A stretch of DNA of 64,000 nt from Bombardia bombarda (GCA_030512295.1 JAULSR010000001.1:4549001-4613000); one strand, 5' to 3'. Positions 32,582 through 44,189 are shown, numbered from the stretch's first letter. Made by a program: numbers and translations. The notes: generated by a model from the letters alone, not told the origin.

Positions 32582-33638
32582 TCAGAATTGGTCTACGAGA
32601 TTAAACAAAACAAGTTAGCAAACCAGAAGCAATGCAGCCATCCGTTCATTCCCTCTCCAAGGAATCTCTCTTCAAGGGAACCAAAGGCCAGCATATAGCC
32701 AACTGAGAAAGGAGCGCCTCGAAGCAAGACAGGAGAGAAAGCAGTCCCCTCCACCCAGCAAAAAAGGAGAATCAAAACTCACCTAGTGTCATGCTCATGC
32801 TCACGTCCGTGTTCTCCACCATCTTGGTGAACTCCTCGAAGCTGATCTTGCCGTCCCGGTCGAGGTCCGCCTCCATGATGGTCTTGTCCACAATCTGCTG
32901 GAGCTGCTGGTCCTTCAGGTTGCTGCCCACCATCATCTTGAGCACGATGAAGAGCTCGCCGTTGCTGATGTAGCCGTCGCGGTCAATGTCGTAGACCTTG
33001 AACGCAAATCGCAGCTTCTGCTCCTTGTTGCCCTTGCTCGAGAAGGCGCTCAGCCCAGACACGAACTCTTGGAAGTCGACGTCGCCGCCGCCGTCCTCGT
33101 CAAAGATCGCAATCATCCTGTTGGATGTATATTAGCTTTGCGCGCGCGGACCCTTTAACCACAGTGTGTGATAAATTGTCACCCCCGAAAAGGGTAAGGG
33201 AGTCTGGACGGGCTGAAGGGGGGTATGCGGACCTGGTCGCGAGCGGGTTGGACGATATTTGCGGCAGGCTAAGGAATTCATCGCGCTCGATCGTGCCGGA
33301 GTTGTCCTATTATGCCACCATGTCCCATAGGTCAGAAACCATCTATCCCAATTAAAAGGGCCAAAAACGACGTGCCTTATCCAGTTTCATAAACCTCTTT
33401 CGCAGGCGGTCAACTTCATCTCTGTCGACTGTTGCATGACAAACATTAGCATGGCGACCACAGCACACGTGGAAGCGATGTAGGGGGGAGGAGGTAGGCA
33501 AGCGTGCAAGTGTTACTGATGACGGTCACGAGGACAAGTGGCCTGTGTATTTCGGCAGTACGGGCAAGTGGGAGAAGCAAACATACAGTTGGACCCCTCA
33601 ACAATGTTATCCAGCACGGCGCTGGTGGTGTTGCCCAT
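32582..33638 (-). CDS. CNB1: Calcineurin regulatory subunit B
   Basis: CNB binds four Ca2+ and activates the calcineurin phosphatase together with calmodulin. Five exons, 33638-33587, 33428-33376, 33306-33233, 33117-32783 and 32592-32582, give 174 aa, the standard length. The N-terminus MGNTTSAVLDNIVEGSNF has the N-myristoylation signal. Four EF-hands are visible: DKDNSGTIERDE, DEDGGGDVDFQE, DIDRDGYISNGE and DLDRDGKISFEE. Introns are 158, 69, 115 and 190 nt. The 69-nt intron (33375-33307) starts with GC instead of GT; the flanking protein (KLDK then DNSGTIE) is nearly invariant, so this junction is secure. The last exon is 11 nt and encodes the end of MTLDQF. Without it the frame stops at EF. 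Confidence 0.96.
33307..33375 (-). other. GC-AG intron in CNB1
   Basis: Exon ends GATAAG, intron begins GCACGT and ends AATAG, exon resumes GACAACTCC. It interrupts the first EF-hand loop between Lys and Asp, phase 0. No GT donor nearby keeps the frame. Confidence 0.88.
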
Positions 33639-34597
33639 TCTTGCGGCGGCCGACGGGCAGCGTCGGTATCGGAAAAGACAAAAAAAAAAGGGTAAACGGG
33701 GTAATTCGGTGGCTGTGTCTGTGTGCACGAGCTTTGCCTCGCGCTTTTGGAGAGAAGTTTGGTTTGTGTAGGCGGGCGACCTTGGTAAATGGCAACTATA
33801 TCAGAAGGATAAGGTTTTTCGTCGAGTTGGACCCGGACAGGCTGAGACAGAGGCGAGGAAGGTGCGATTGTCGATAGCACACGGCGGCGGTCCAGGAGAG
33901 ATAGTGGGGGAAAGTGGGGCGCACGAGCCACCTCCATCTCTCGCACCTCCAGGAAGACATGGAAGGCTCGAGAGCACGTGCCCCACCTTACTTGACAGCA
34001 GTTGGCTGAGTGAGGGGCAGGTGGGCGGCGTTGGGCAAAATAAAGAACAAAAGCTATGACCCACCCGATGTAGCTTGTACCTATCCATCACGGTACCTGA
34101 GTGCAAAACATGGACAGGTCCCTGTTGGGCGGGGCTCCAGTAGACTCGTTTTTTGTGCTTCAATTTCACATTTGAGCCAGATTCCAATGGCGCTATTGAT
34201 TGGCAAACATTTTATTGAGGGTTGCAAACGTATTGTGGTAACTTTTGCATGTACAGTGATACCGGAACATCTTGAGGCAGGCAGTGCTGCGCCCTGGGAA
34301 ATTTGCAAAGGTTATGTAATAGCGGGCGGTCTTATCGGCTGGGCACGTCCCCTTTCAGGAGCCAATCGCCAAGACTCAGCGTCCTGGAATCCGCCGCCAA
34401 AACAGCAAAATCTGCGCCGAAACTTCAACGACACTCCATCCAGTGACCAGACTTTAGCCATCAAAATATCGCCAACGACGCCAGTTTTCCATCAGAAAGC
34501 TCGAGCGATCGCTTTCGCATGTCACACTGAATGAGATAAAAAAATTTACGTCGGGGTTTCCCCAGGCTTTTTGCCGGTTTTGCCTCCTACAGCGGCG
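33639..34597. promoter_or_regulatory. Divergent promoter region CNB1 / EPL1
   Basis: 959 bp between divergent starts. Contains an A-run at 33681-33690 next to the CNB1 start and AT-rich DNA before EPL1. No other feature recognised. Confidence 0.5.
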
Positions 34598-36458
34598 ATG
34601 GCGACCCGCAAAGTGCGCTACAAGAAACTGAGCGTCAAAACACCTCTCCCAGTGCTCAGAGAAGATCAGATCGATCCGACCGAGTATGAATCACTCACCA
34701 ACGAGGGCCAAATCTCTACCGGAGTCGAACAGGCCGAGGAAAATGTAAGTTGAACACCTACCATCGATTGATCGCGTCCTATCACGTGCGTGTGCACGTG
34801 CCACATTTATATCATTTCACAACAAACATCCAAAACGCCAAAAACTTACCTGTTTGATATCGATGCTGACTGTTTGCCCATAGGAATACCATCTGCAGGC
34901 AGTGCTCCAAGGTGCAGGAGTTGCCGCTGATAAGGAGATTCCTGTGCCGCCTCCCGAGCAAAGCACGCTCAACTATGACGAACTTTACCCCCAGCAATTC
35001 TCCAAGACATCCACATACATCCGATTCTCCCAAACGGTAGAAGAATGTATCGGGTGCATGTATGACATGACCGAGGATGATGAAGCCTTCCTCAAGTCGT
35101 ACAACCAGAAACGGACACCACCCACCCAGCTCTCGGATGATGACTTCGAAAGGGTCATGGAGGTGTTCGAAGAAACCGCCTTTATCAAGACACCCTTTGC
35201 CTCGGTAGATCAGACCATAGTGTCCTATGAAGAGATGTTCCAGGGCTTGCACGATCTTGATACGGCCAAGATCCTGCCTCATGCCAAGCAGATATATGAG
35301 TATTGGAAGTCGCGAAGGCAAGCATTAAGCAACCGACCGCTTCATCCAACGCTCAAATTCGAAACACATCAGGACAGTGATGAACTGGATCCGTATGTCT
35401 GCTTCCGACGTCGGGAGGTGCGGCAGACTCGCAAAACGCGAGCCCGCGATGTCCAGAGCGCAGATAAGCTCAAGAGGTTGCGGAAAGAACTGGAGGAAGG
35501 TCGCCAGCTCATCTTAGCAGCTCATGCTCGTGAACTTCTCAAGGCAGAGATGCTTAAGACGGATCGCGCCATTTTTGAACAGAGGGCTCTCCTCAAGGAG
35601 CAGAAGATCAGGTTGGGTATCAGGACCGACGACGAAGACCTGATCCACCAAAAGGTCAGTTCGGTTTTAGCGTGCACCCCCTTGAACGATATGCTGACAA
35701 GATTGCAGCCCCAAAAACGGAAAGCACCAGAAGCGCCTGCAGTTCAACGGCCGCCTCCTCCTGCGCAGCTGCGACTACCCGTTCGCCCAGATGGTCGGTC
35801 TGCTGAGGCGGACCTCGCGCAGTTGGCAGACCGGCTGGCTGAAAAGGAGAATGAACTTCGCGCCGATATTGCGAAGAAGGTTCAGAACCATAGTGAATGG
35901 AACAAGAGCCATGTCGATCTCACCCGGGGTCCTTTATCTCCGGTCAGGGGCCCACGGCCAGATCTCAGTTTTAGACCAGCCAAGACACAATACCTGATGA
36001 CGCCGCCGGCCTCGTCATCATCAGTATCCTTAGAGGGGCCCACACCAATGGAGCTTGATAAGCCGGAATCCGAAGTCCCATCACTCTTCAAGTTCCGTGG
36101 TGTTGCCCAAGACGAACAGTCTTTGATAAACCCTCCCGCATATCGCCGTCGTATTGGTCGACTCAACCGGCTATGGATCGACCGCCGCGGTCTGACCAGT
36201 CCGCCCCGAGATAGCAGTGAAGAGCAGTCTGACCGGTGGAAATATGACCAGTCCTCGGATGAGGAGGAAGAGATGCCGCAATATGAGGTTGATCCCTTCG
36301 ACACACGGGCTCTGAAATTTCGCGCGTCAATACCTCTTCCGGCCTGGATGACGAGCCGATCACAACCGCCCATTCGGGGAGCGCTCGTCATTCAACCACC
36401 CCCACCGCAACAGCAACCAATAGCTCTGCCCCCGACACAGGCAAAGCCAGTTCCATAG
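34598..36458 (+). CDS. EPL1: Enhancer of polycomb-like protein 1 (NuA4 subunit)
   Basis: Epl1 anchors the Esa1-Yng2-Eaf6 catalytic module of the NuA4 histone H4/H2A acetyltransferase. Exons 34598-34744, 34884-35654 and 35709-36458 give 555 aa. The EPcA region includes RYKKLSVKTPLPVLREDQID, LQAVLQGAG, IPVPPPEQS and CIGCMYDMTEDDEAFL. A basic helical segment (PYVCFRRREVRQTRKTRARD) and a coiled coil follow; the C-terminus is Pro/Gln-rich. Intron 1 is 139 nt. Intron 2 (35655-35708, GTCAGT...TGCAG) is 54 nt, a multiple of three and stop-free; removing it gives DLIHQKPQKRKAPEAP, the expected family sequence. The start is the ATG at 34598; an alternative CTG/TTG-type upstream start is unnecessary. 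Confidence 0.94.
35655..35708 (+). other. Stop-free 54-nt intron in EPL1
   Basis: GTCAGT donor, TGCTGAC branch-like motif, TTGCAG acceptor, 18 codons with no stop. Gene callers could read through it. Confidence 0.82.
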
Positions 36459-38765
36459 AAACGGTTCCATCATTTTGTGTCTCATTTTTCGCTTTGACGA
36501 CGTGGTGTCAGGCAATGGAAGATGAACCAGAGCAAAGAGCTTTGCCGTGTATACCCCTCCACAATCAGATGATGCATTTAGCGATAGGCCCGGTAAAGGA
36601 GATTTTGCCCGGCGAGGCGTTTGGGTTGCGGTTTTTTGTGTAGATTATAGTGAGGTGGAGCGAAGGATGTATATAGGTGGAGCAGCTGCGACAAGAGGTA
36701 TCGAAGCAATGAAAATAATGATCCCAACCAATTTTGCGTAGCACTGTTTTCGACCTCAAATGGTCCTTGCGTTATCGACATGGGGGTCGAGTAGTGGTTT
36801 GGGTCCAAATAGAGATCGACAGGCGACAGAATAAGGTTGGAAACATCACTGATGCGCGCCGATGTTCGGCTTTGATTATCTTGTATGCTTCTCCGCATGA
36901 GATGAAGGCATGCAGAACAACAAAGTGATGCAAAATCCGGATCGCGGGGTTGATGCTTGTTGGTTCCATGTCCGCAGTCGAGCTCATTTATGAAGATTGT
37001 TGGGCGTGAGCATAGGTTAATGGTTATGTCGGTGTGATGGGTAAGGTGTGTTTGCTGCTGTCGGGGCCTCCCGCCCCTGGAGAAATCAAGCTCCGCGGAA
37101 AATTGTGGATACCAAAGTTGATGAGAAAGTCCGTCCACCGTAACACGGGCAGGCATTCTGGAGGGGAGCCGACTGGCTCAGGTCTGCCGAGTCGAGGATT
37201 GGATTGGGGAAGGTAGTAGTAGAAGCCATCTCGGACAAGTCATTCAGCGAAATGACGCGGACTTAACAAGGCCTTTATTGCAATCTCAGGAATTCGGTCA
37301 AGGGAAGACGGTAGAGAAGAGTGGACGCCAAGGTCGGCATCCATTCGTATCCGAATCTCTGTAGCACCTTTGCATAAGCCGAGATCGCTCCTCCGTCTGA
37401 CGCCGTTGCCGTTGCCAATGCTCTTGTTGCTAGTGACCCCGTCCACACCGAGCCGGCGACGGACGGTGACCCGGAATGCCCCAATTTTGACTAGGATAAT
37501 GTTTCTAGGTCGGTGTAGCGCGGGTTTTAACGAGGCAGGAGACCGTGGCGGCTTTTCAGGGCTAGGAGTCACGATGGTTGTGGTGTGACAAAAAAGGCGC
37601 GTTGTGTGTTGGCGATCCTGAACGACCGTGGTCATGGCGAGAGCGGGGCTTTGTCGTCGTCCGAACACATCAGGTCAAGAGTGTTGAACAGGGACCGAGC
37701 CTTAAATCCACCAGAAGACACTGGAAATACTAAGAAAGCGAGGCATAGTCGGTCTTTGTAAAGTCTCAGTCTGGAACTATGGCAGATAGTATAGAGTCAG
37801 CCAGGCTGTCGACGTAAGCGCCGGAGGAAGCGCTCCCAGCTCCTGGGATCCTGGGGGCTACAGGCTCCAGGGTCTGAGGAGCTTGAAGAATATAGAATTG
37901 GTAGAAGATACCTTGAGTATGACCAGGCAAAGCACCCATATATCGTCTTTCTCTCTCTCTCGCTCTCCATGCTCTTTGCCGGGACCGCAGGATCATGCTC
38001 CTACCTGCAGGGCCAGCAGGGGAGAGCTCAAGAAGCTCACTTGTCCATGCTGCGGGAGTGGACGTTCGAAAAAGTGCTCGGCCGGTGCGCAAGGAGCTGT
38101 TGCAAATAAATAAAACAAGAGACGTAGAAGTGCTACTTCGTAGGAGAGAAAGCTATAAAGGATACCTCTTTCGAGGCTATGATGTTGGTGACACTGGCGA
38201 GGGTGAGGAAGTATATGTGCTGGACTGGGAGAAATGATTCTCGGTGCAGTGGGGTCCAGGAAAGCCCCAAGAATCGGTCGGCCCCGTCTCTGCGACAGCC
38301 CTGCATGGCTTAGTGTTAGTTGACCAACGCCCAATCATCGGCCGCGGCGCACCAGCCAGCCAAGCCAGCCCAGCCGTAAGGTCGGATCCACCCATCGACC
38401 TCTCATGGGGGCGGCCCCCCTCTGACGAAATGCCATGGTACAAATCAATACATTTGTGATGGGATGCATGCCGCCCTCGGCGTTGATAACTGCGGTTGAA
38501 TTTATATACAGAGGGGGAAACGGTGTCAGCTGCGACTTCCTCACGTTGTATATATTTCTACGGCTCACGGGTCATACACCCTCGATCCCGCGATTTCCCT
38601 TTTTTTCACATCTAAAATCAAGCGACGATCAACCTGGTCTTGGAGTTGGGGGGTAAAAAAACTCCAAAAGTAGCTCCCCTCACCAGGCAGTCTTGGCCGT
38701 CGCCAGTCACCATTATCAGTTCAAGACGAGAAGAATTTTATATCCAACACACATAAACTATCGAC
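36459..38765. other. Intergenic region EPL1-KAE1, no supported gene
   Basis: About 2.3 kb. Minus-strand open frames at 37240-37668 and 37766-38092 (142 and 108 codons) are the longest candidates; they show no domain I recognise, and I do not call them genes. The last 100 bp is the KAE1 leader. Confidence 0.45.
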
Positions 38766-39829
38766 ATGGACGGCAGCAGCAAAAAGCGGCGTATTGCCCT
38801 CGGCTGCGAGGGCTCAGCCAACAAGCTCGGCATCGGCGTCATCGCCCACAACCCCTCCACAGGCGAGGCCACCGTCCTCTCCAACGTGCGACACACCTTC
38901 GTCTCCCCCCGGGCACCGGCTTCCTGCCCAAAGACACAGCCCAGCACCACCGCGCCTACTTTGTCCGCATCGCCAAGCAGGCCCTCGCCGACGCGGGCGT
39001 CGCCATCGCCGACATCGACTGCATCTGCTACACCCGCGGCCCCGGTATGGGCGGGCCCCTTACCTCGGTCGCCATCGGCGCGCGCACGCTCGCGCTCCTC
39101 TGGGGCAAGGAGCTCGTAGGCGTGAACCACTGCGTCGGCCACATCGAGATGGGGCGCGCCATCACGGGCGCCACCAACCCCGTCGTGCTGTACGTGAGCG
39201 GCGGCAACACGCAGGTGATCGCCTACGCGGAGCAGCGCTACCGCATCTTTGGCGAGGCCCTCGACATCGCCGTCGGCAACTGCCTCGACCGCTTCGCCCG
39301 CACGCTCGAGATCAGCAACGACCCGGCGCCCGGCTACAACATTGAGCAGCTGGCCAAGAAGGGAAAGGTGCTGCTGGACCTGCCGTACGCCGTCAAGGGC
39401 ATGGACTGCTCGTTCAGCGGGATCCTGGCGCGGGCGGACGAGCTGGCGGCGCAGATGAAGGCCGGGGGCAAGACGCTGGATGGGGAGACGTTCACGCCGG
39501 CGGACCTGTGCTTCAGCCTGCAGGAGACGGTGTTTGCCATGCTGGTTGAGATCACGGAGCGGGCCATGGCCCATGTCGGGAGCAAGCAGGTGCTCATTGT
39601 CGGCGGCGTCGGGTGCAACGAGCGGCTGCAGGAGATGATGGGTGGGATGGCGGCGGAAAGGGGCGGTAGCGTCTACGCCACCGATGAACGCTTTTGCATA
39701 GATAATGGCATTATGATTGCACATGCCGGTCTCCTAGCCTACGAGACCGGCTCCAAAACTCCACTGGAGGAAAGTACATGTACACAGCGCTTCAGAACCG
39801 ACGAGGTCTTCGTCAAGTGGAGGAATTGA
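38766..39829 (+). pseudogene. KAE1: KAE1 tRNA N6-threonylcarbamoyladenosine synthase subunit, frame broken at a C-run
   Basis: Kae1/OSGEP is the catalytic subunit of KEOPS, making t6A37 on ANN-decoding tRNAs. Frame 1 from the ATG at 38766 reads MDGSSKKRRIALGCEGSANK to TFVS. Then the family continues (PPGTGFLPKDTAQHHRAYFV) in a different frame to the stop at 39827-39829. The shift falls in a run of six C at 38905-38910; seven would keep one frame. No intron fits. Downstream everything is intact: the metal-binding H-x3-H in NHCVGHIEMG, LYVSGGNTQVIAY, EALDIAVGNCLDRFAR and GGVGCNERL. The gene is essential or important in fungi and otherwise undamaged, so a one-base sequencing or assembly error is the likeliest cause; a real inactivating change is the alternative. 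Total length would be about 354 aa. Confidence 0.88.
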
Positions 39830-40102
39830 TTTCCATCCCTACTTTCGTCAGTCTACGTGAGCTCCCTGGTTCCCCTCCATCCCCCCTGGCAAGTTTTCCA
39901 ACTGCCGACTGCCCCTGCACTCCTGTGCATCCACGCTGAATTCCAGTATGTGGCCGCCATATCAATCGTCTCCTTCCCTAACCCCCAATAAAAGAGATTA
40001 TAGGAGGAAAACCTACCGCGCGGGCCAGGCTGCGCTCCAGTTACTTCTGACATCTACTCTGATTTGGTCCAGAGTCCAGCCCAGCGGCTGCTCTCACGTC
40101 AT
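39830..40102. other. Short convergent spacer KAE1/SNF1-beta
   Basis: 273 bp separates two converging stop codons; the 3' UTRs probably approach or overlap each other. No further signal seen. Confidence 0.55.
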
Positions 40103-41685
40103 TCAAATACCCTCGGTGGTTGTTGGCTTATACATAATGGTCGTCACATACTACGGGGCATTGTTAGTAATCCAAGAAGATAAAGGATCAAACCCAAATA
40201 GGAGAATGATGTTGGATGGAACGCCATACCTTGTTCTTGTATCTGGTCGTTGCCGAAACAGCCAGAACGTTGTTCTTGATGCTGCTGGTGGCCAGGTGGT
40301 TGAGAACCGTGTGATTTGGCATATTCAACACGCTGTTGTCGTCCTTAATGAGCGTCGCAGCGTTCAATATGGGTTTGCCAAGGAAACCAGGAAGAGCAGG
40401 CGGCGTTGGAAGTTTATCAATGGCTGAGACCGCGCCGTGATAAATTGGAGTATCCTCAGGCTGATCGAAATCGAGGAGGTACTTGGGAATTCTATGAGCA
40501 AACATGTCCTTGGCGGGTATTATCCGGTCCTTGGGCGCCTTGCTTTCCCCTTCCTCTTCAGATGAAGGGGGATGCGCATGTGACAATTGGTAGGCTTCCT
40601 TACTGGCAGGCACACCGGACGTTTCCCGCTGCTCATTTGGTAGATCATCAGGATTGACCTCGATATAGTTGACCAAGTTGTTGCCAAAGTCTACAGTTGT
40701 CGGGAGGTCTGGTGATGTCTGCATTTGGCCATCCACCAAGAAGCGGACGTGGTGTGTCCCTGGAAGGATATTGATGGTGGCAGCAAATGTACCAGGACGA
40801 CCCTCACTTTGTCATCATTCGTATTAGCAACTTTCTCAACACATACTATCACATCGGTGCCTGTCATAAAATATCAAGGGGAAAAAGTAAACCAAAGCGA
40901 ACTCACACGGGATGTAAGCGCGTCTTTCGATTCCACTGAAAGATGGTGCCGGTCACGTAGACTTTGTCACCACCTCGAAGCCATTCCAGTCTTGTGGGGA
41001 CGGTAGGTCCGGTCTTATCAACACGCAACTCCTCGGTATCCTCATCTTCAACCGTCGAGGCATTGCTCAAGGTGGAAGCTGGCCGCGGCAAGGCCTCAGG
41101 CTCCTCCAGGCCATCTACGTCATCAATTGGCTGGCCAATATCCGCAGGTGCAATGATAGGCGACCCGGGCGTGTGGACTTCTTCTTCAATGGGGAGGGGC
41201 AGACGAGGCGGACGAGTGAGGTACGACAGGTCCTGCAAGCTGCTATGCGGGTTGGCTGCGCCCTCAAACATATCAGGCGATCTCGGAGACCTCGGGGAGG
41301 AAGGCGAATTGCGCGATGCGGGGACGGCTACGGGCTTTGCGGGCTCATGGCTGTAGTCGGGGCGGGCTTGCTTGACCTCTACGGGCTTGGCAGAAGAGAT
41401 GATTGAGGCGGCCGTGGTGGTTGACGAAGCCGCTGAGTTGCTCAGGGAGGGGGCCATGCGTGACTGTAGCGACTTGGGCCGGCTGCTGTTGGTCGGCGGC
41501 TGCACGGCGGTGCCTTGGGCCTGTGTAAGTGAGGGCTCTGGCGGCGCCGCAACGCGCTGGCTATGCACGGGGATATGATGCTTGTTGTCGCGCCTCACTG
41601 GCCGTGGAGACTCATTCTGGCTGCTGTGGGACTGGGAGGCGGAGGATGGGTTCGCGGGTCGGGAGGTGGAGGGGCTGTTCCCCAT
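40103..41685 (-). CDS. SNF1/AMPK kinase beta subunit (Gal83/Sip family)
   Basis: The beta subunit scaffolds the SNF1 (AMPK) heterotrimer and directs it to membranes or glycogen. Exons 41685-40907, 40806-40230 and 40150-40103 give 467 aa. The start MGNSPS fits an N-myristoylation site. Residues ~20-225 are Ser/Pro-rich and disordered. The CBM48 glycogen-binding domain spans about 229-310: PTRLEWLRGGDKVYVTG, FQWNRKTRLHP, then LPGTHHVRFLVDG. The C-terminal ASC domain contains IPKYLLDFDQPED, LPGFLGKPILN, NHTVLNHLATSSIKN and ends KYVTTIMYKPTTTEGI. Introns are 100 and 79 nt. The last intron is required for the invariant YVTTIMYKP beta-strand that contacts the other subunits. Divergent from SPT4. 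Confidence 0.95.
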
Positions 41686-42213
41686 TTTCGGTCGATTACG
41701 GTCGTCGTGTGTTGTCGACTAGTCCCAGGGCGTCACTTCGGTTCTCCTTCACGTTTGGGACAAGGTCGACGGGATCAGTTCATCTTCTTCTTTCTGGCTA
41801 CCGGCAGAGGAGCATGGAAGGGCGCAGATGCATCGCATGTCCGTCGTCGTGCTCGTCGTGTGCAAAGGAGCAAGGGCCAAGTCCGTCCAAGGTTCAACGG
41901 CCTGAGGTCCTCGGTCTGAGCGTCGGTCCCTCCACCGCTCCAGCGCTCAAGCGCTGCTCCACCCCTCCCGCCAATTCCAGACCTGCGTCACCCCACCTTT
42001 CAGCATTGAACCGTGCCATCCCTGTGGGCCAATGAGCCATCCTAGTTGGCCGATATGGATCTTTCTCAATCCGTCGGCCTCAGTCGCGCTGGATGTCGCA
42101 TCAAAGAGCCCCATTTCTGACCTTCAACCCGACAGCCATCAAGAGGCCAACCTACAAAAAAGACATCGCCGGCTCATAACTCTTCATATACTCTTGGAGC
42201 GGTTCAAAGAAAA
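41686..42213. promoter_or_regulatory. Bidirectional promoter SNF1-beta / SPT4
   Basis: 528 bp between divergent start codons. Contains open frames on the plus strand (to 42035) that look like antisense leader and I do not call them genes. Confidence 0.5.
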
Positions 42214-42693
42214 ATGTCTGAGAATTTTGTTGCACCGGGCCAGCAGCGCTATCTGCGCGCATGCATGGTCTGCAGCATCGTTATGACTTCTTCTGTATGT
42301 CATCACTCGTCATCCATTGCCTTTAGGCCCCTGCTCATATCCGGTCCAGCGATTCCGTGAAGAGGGCTGCCCGAACTGCGAAGAGTTTCTTCACCTGCAG
42401 GGATCTGCGGATCAAATCGATAGCTGCACGTCTCAGGTCTTTGAGGGTCTCATCTCTCTTGCAAATCCCAGCAGGTCGTGGGTTGCAAAGTGGCAACGGC
42501 TGGATGGCTACGTCCGCGGCGTATACGCTACCAAGGTCTCGGGACAGTTGCCCGAGGAGGTGAAGACTGCTATCCAAGACGAATACCGTATTCAGTACAT
42601 CCCGTAAGGTTTTCACTCTCGACCTTTTTTCTCCCTCCTGCCCAACAGAGCTGACGTTCTCCAAGTCGTGATGGCAGCGCGACGGAGGATTAG
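42214..42693 (+). CDS. SPT4: Transcription elongation factor Spt4
   Basis: Spt4 pairs with Spt5 (DSIF) on elongating RNA polymerase II. Three exons, 42214-42294, 42350-42603 and 42666-42693, give 120 aa, the usual size. Residues 1-27 start MSENFVAPGQQRYLRACMVC. Zinc-binding Cys residues are 17, 20, 34 and 37 (CMVC and CPNC). The conserved body follows: EEFLHLQGSADQIDSCTSQ, FEGLISLANPSRSWVAKWQR, YVRGVYATKVSGQLPE. Introns are 55 nt (GTATGT...CCAG) and 62 nt (GTAAGG...CAAG). The final 28-nt exon gives the RDGSATED tail. Because of the introns no single frame shows the whole protein. Confidence 0.95.
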
Positions 42694-42996
42694 GAATCCA
42701 GACTGGGAAGGGTCTCAGAGCCACGTGTTGAGGAAAACGAGGGAAAGGAGTAGAGGCGTTTGGTTATCACCGGTAGATTTACTAGTTAGATGGCAGGTAT
42801 TTGCAGAGGTTCGCTCCTCTAACACATGGATTTATTATAACCCCTAGCCTTGTCTACCTTGCACAATGCCTTCCCATTTCCGTGAACTCAATCCTGGTAT
42901 CATGTGTGCTGTTCAAGTATAACCCCACCTAAAACGCCAAAACCCATGCGCATCCCACCCGTATAATGAATGCCCTACTGCTGCAAAAAGAAAACA
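42694..42996. other. Convergent spacer SPT4/KIN17
   Basis: 303 bp between converging stop codons, presumably the two 3' UTRs. No other feature. Confidence 0.5.
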
Positions 42997-44189
42997 CTAG
43001 AACCGAGGCCTCTTGTTTGGGGGTCCTCCTCCTGCCTCACGGGCTCTCTTTCGTTCGATTTCTTCTTTCATAATCCTCTCGGCCTCGCTCATCTTTTTAG
43101 GCTGGGCGATCATCACCTTCTTTGGTGCACCTGAAAAGGCGTTCTTGAAGACGTTCTTTGGTTGGGGTTTGGCACCAAACTTGAGCGACACTGGCTTAGG
43201 GGCGACCGGCTTGCTGGCCTCCTCGGTCCTAATATCTGATCTTAATGCTCCCACGGTAGGTTCCAAGGTTGAGTTCTCGGTACTTGTGGGCAGTTCGGAA
43301 GTTGGATTCGGCGACGCCGAGCTGGAAGACAGCAGGCCGGAGGGTGGGGTGGTACTGGGCGCGGGTGTTGTTATGGGTGTCGCTGTCGTCGTCGTAGGTT
43401 TTGCGCCAAAAGACAGCTTGATCTTCTCACCCTCTTGTCGATTAAGCGCGTGTTTTTCCTCGTCCTCTTCGCCCTCGAGCTCAACTCCCCTTGAGCCGGC
43501 TTCTTTCTGCGCCCTCTTGATCTGCTCCTTGAGCAGCATCTGTTCCCTCTCCTCGTCGCCCTTGTCCTGTAATTCTTTTCGCCGAGCTTCTTCCCTCCTC
43601 TTCATGGCCTCGGGGCTGTCATTTATCCACGCGATAAATATGCCGTCATCCTTTTCCTCAACCCGGCAGATGCTATTTTTGCCGAGATACTTCGCAAATT
43701 CGGTGAGGGAGTGCCATTTTGTCGCATTTAAATGAGTGTGATCCCGACGGGCAATAACCTCCTGGTAGAATCTGGTCATCTCATTAGCGCATCATTCTCT
43801 ATTCCGAGGCTGTCAGGCGCGAAAAGGGACATCGACAACTCACTTGTTTATGTGAATCTGCTTCTCTCCATGGGCAGTCTTGAGGAGAGAGACAAACTCA
43901 TGGAGAAACTCCTTGGAGAAGTCTTCTTGAACCCCCTTGAAGTTTGCCCCGACTTCTAGCACTTTGCGAGTGTGCGACTCGGACTGGCAGTGCATTTTAT
44001 AACCTGCCGCATAGAGCCTCTCGTTAGCGGGGATCGGTGAGGACAGTCGCAAAAGGTCTAGGTTCGCTCACCATTTTCATCTCTGCAACTCTTCTGGCAG
44101 GGCGAGCAGTACCATCGCAGACGGTTAAGACCTCGGGCCTTAATCTGCGCCCCTATTTGTTTGGCAGACCCAAATTCGGCTTTCGGCAT
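42997..44189 (-). CDS. KIN17-family DNA/RNA-binding zinc-finger protein
   Basis: Kin17 (yeast Rts2) binds curved DNA and RNA and is linked to replication, repair and splicing. Exons 44189-44072, 44003-43844 and 43771-42997 give 350 aa. The N-terminus MPKAEFGSAKQIGAQIKARG is typical. A C2H2 finger uses Cys28, Cys31, His44 and His50 (YCSPC, then YKMHCQSESH). The winged-helix Kin17 domain follows: FSKEFLHEFVSLLKTAHGEK, KFYQEVIARRDHTHLNATKW, LTEFAKYLGKNSICRVEEKD, GIFIAWIND. The rest is a charged helix and a Ser/Thr/Pro-rich tail with VSLKFGAKPQPKNVFKNAF and a basic end. The family's KOW motifs appear absent, as in fungal forms. Introns are 68 and 72 nt; the last acceptor is GACCAG, 4 codons after an in-frame ATG that is not the start. 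Confidence 0.93.

Noticed and set aside
37240..38092. Two minus-strand frames between EPL1 and KAE1
   Set aside because: No domain, no clear start context, no credible splice joining; left uncalled.
38738..39724. 328-codon open frame antisense to KAE1
   Set aside because: It mirrors a GC-rich, third-position-biased gene; long antisense frames arise from that bias. No domain and the sense strand is clearly conserved.
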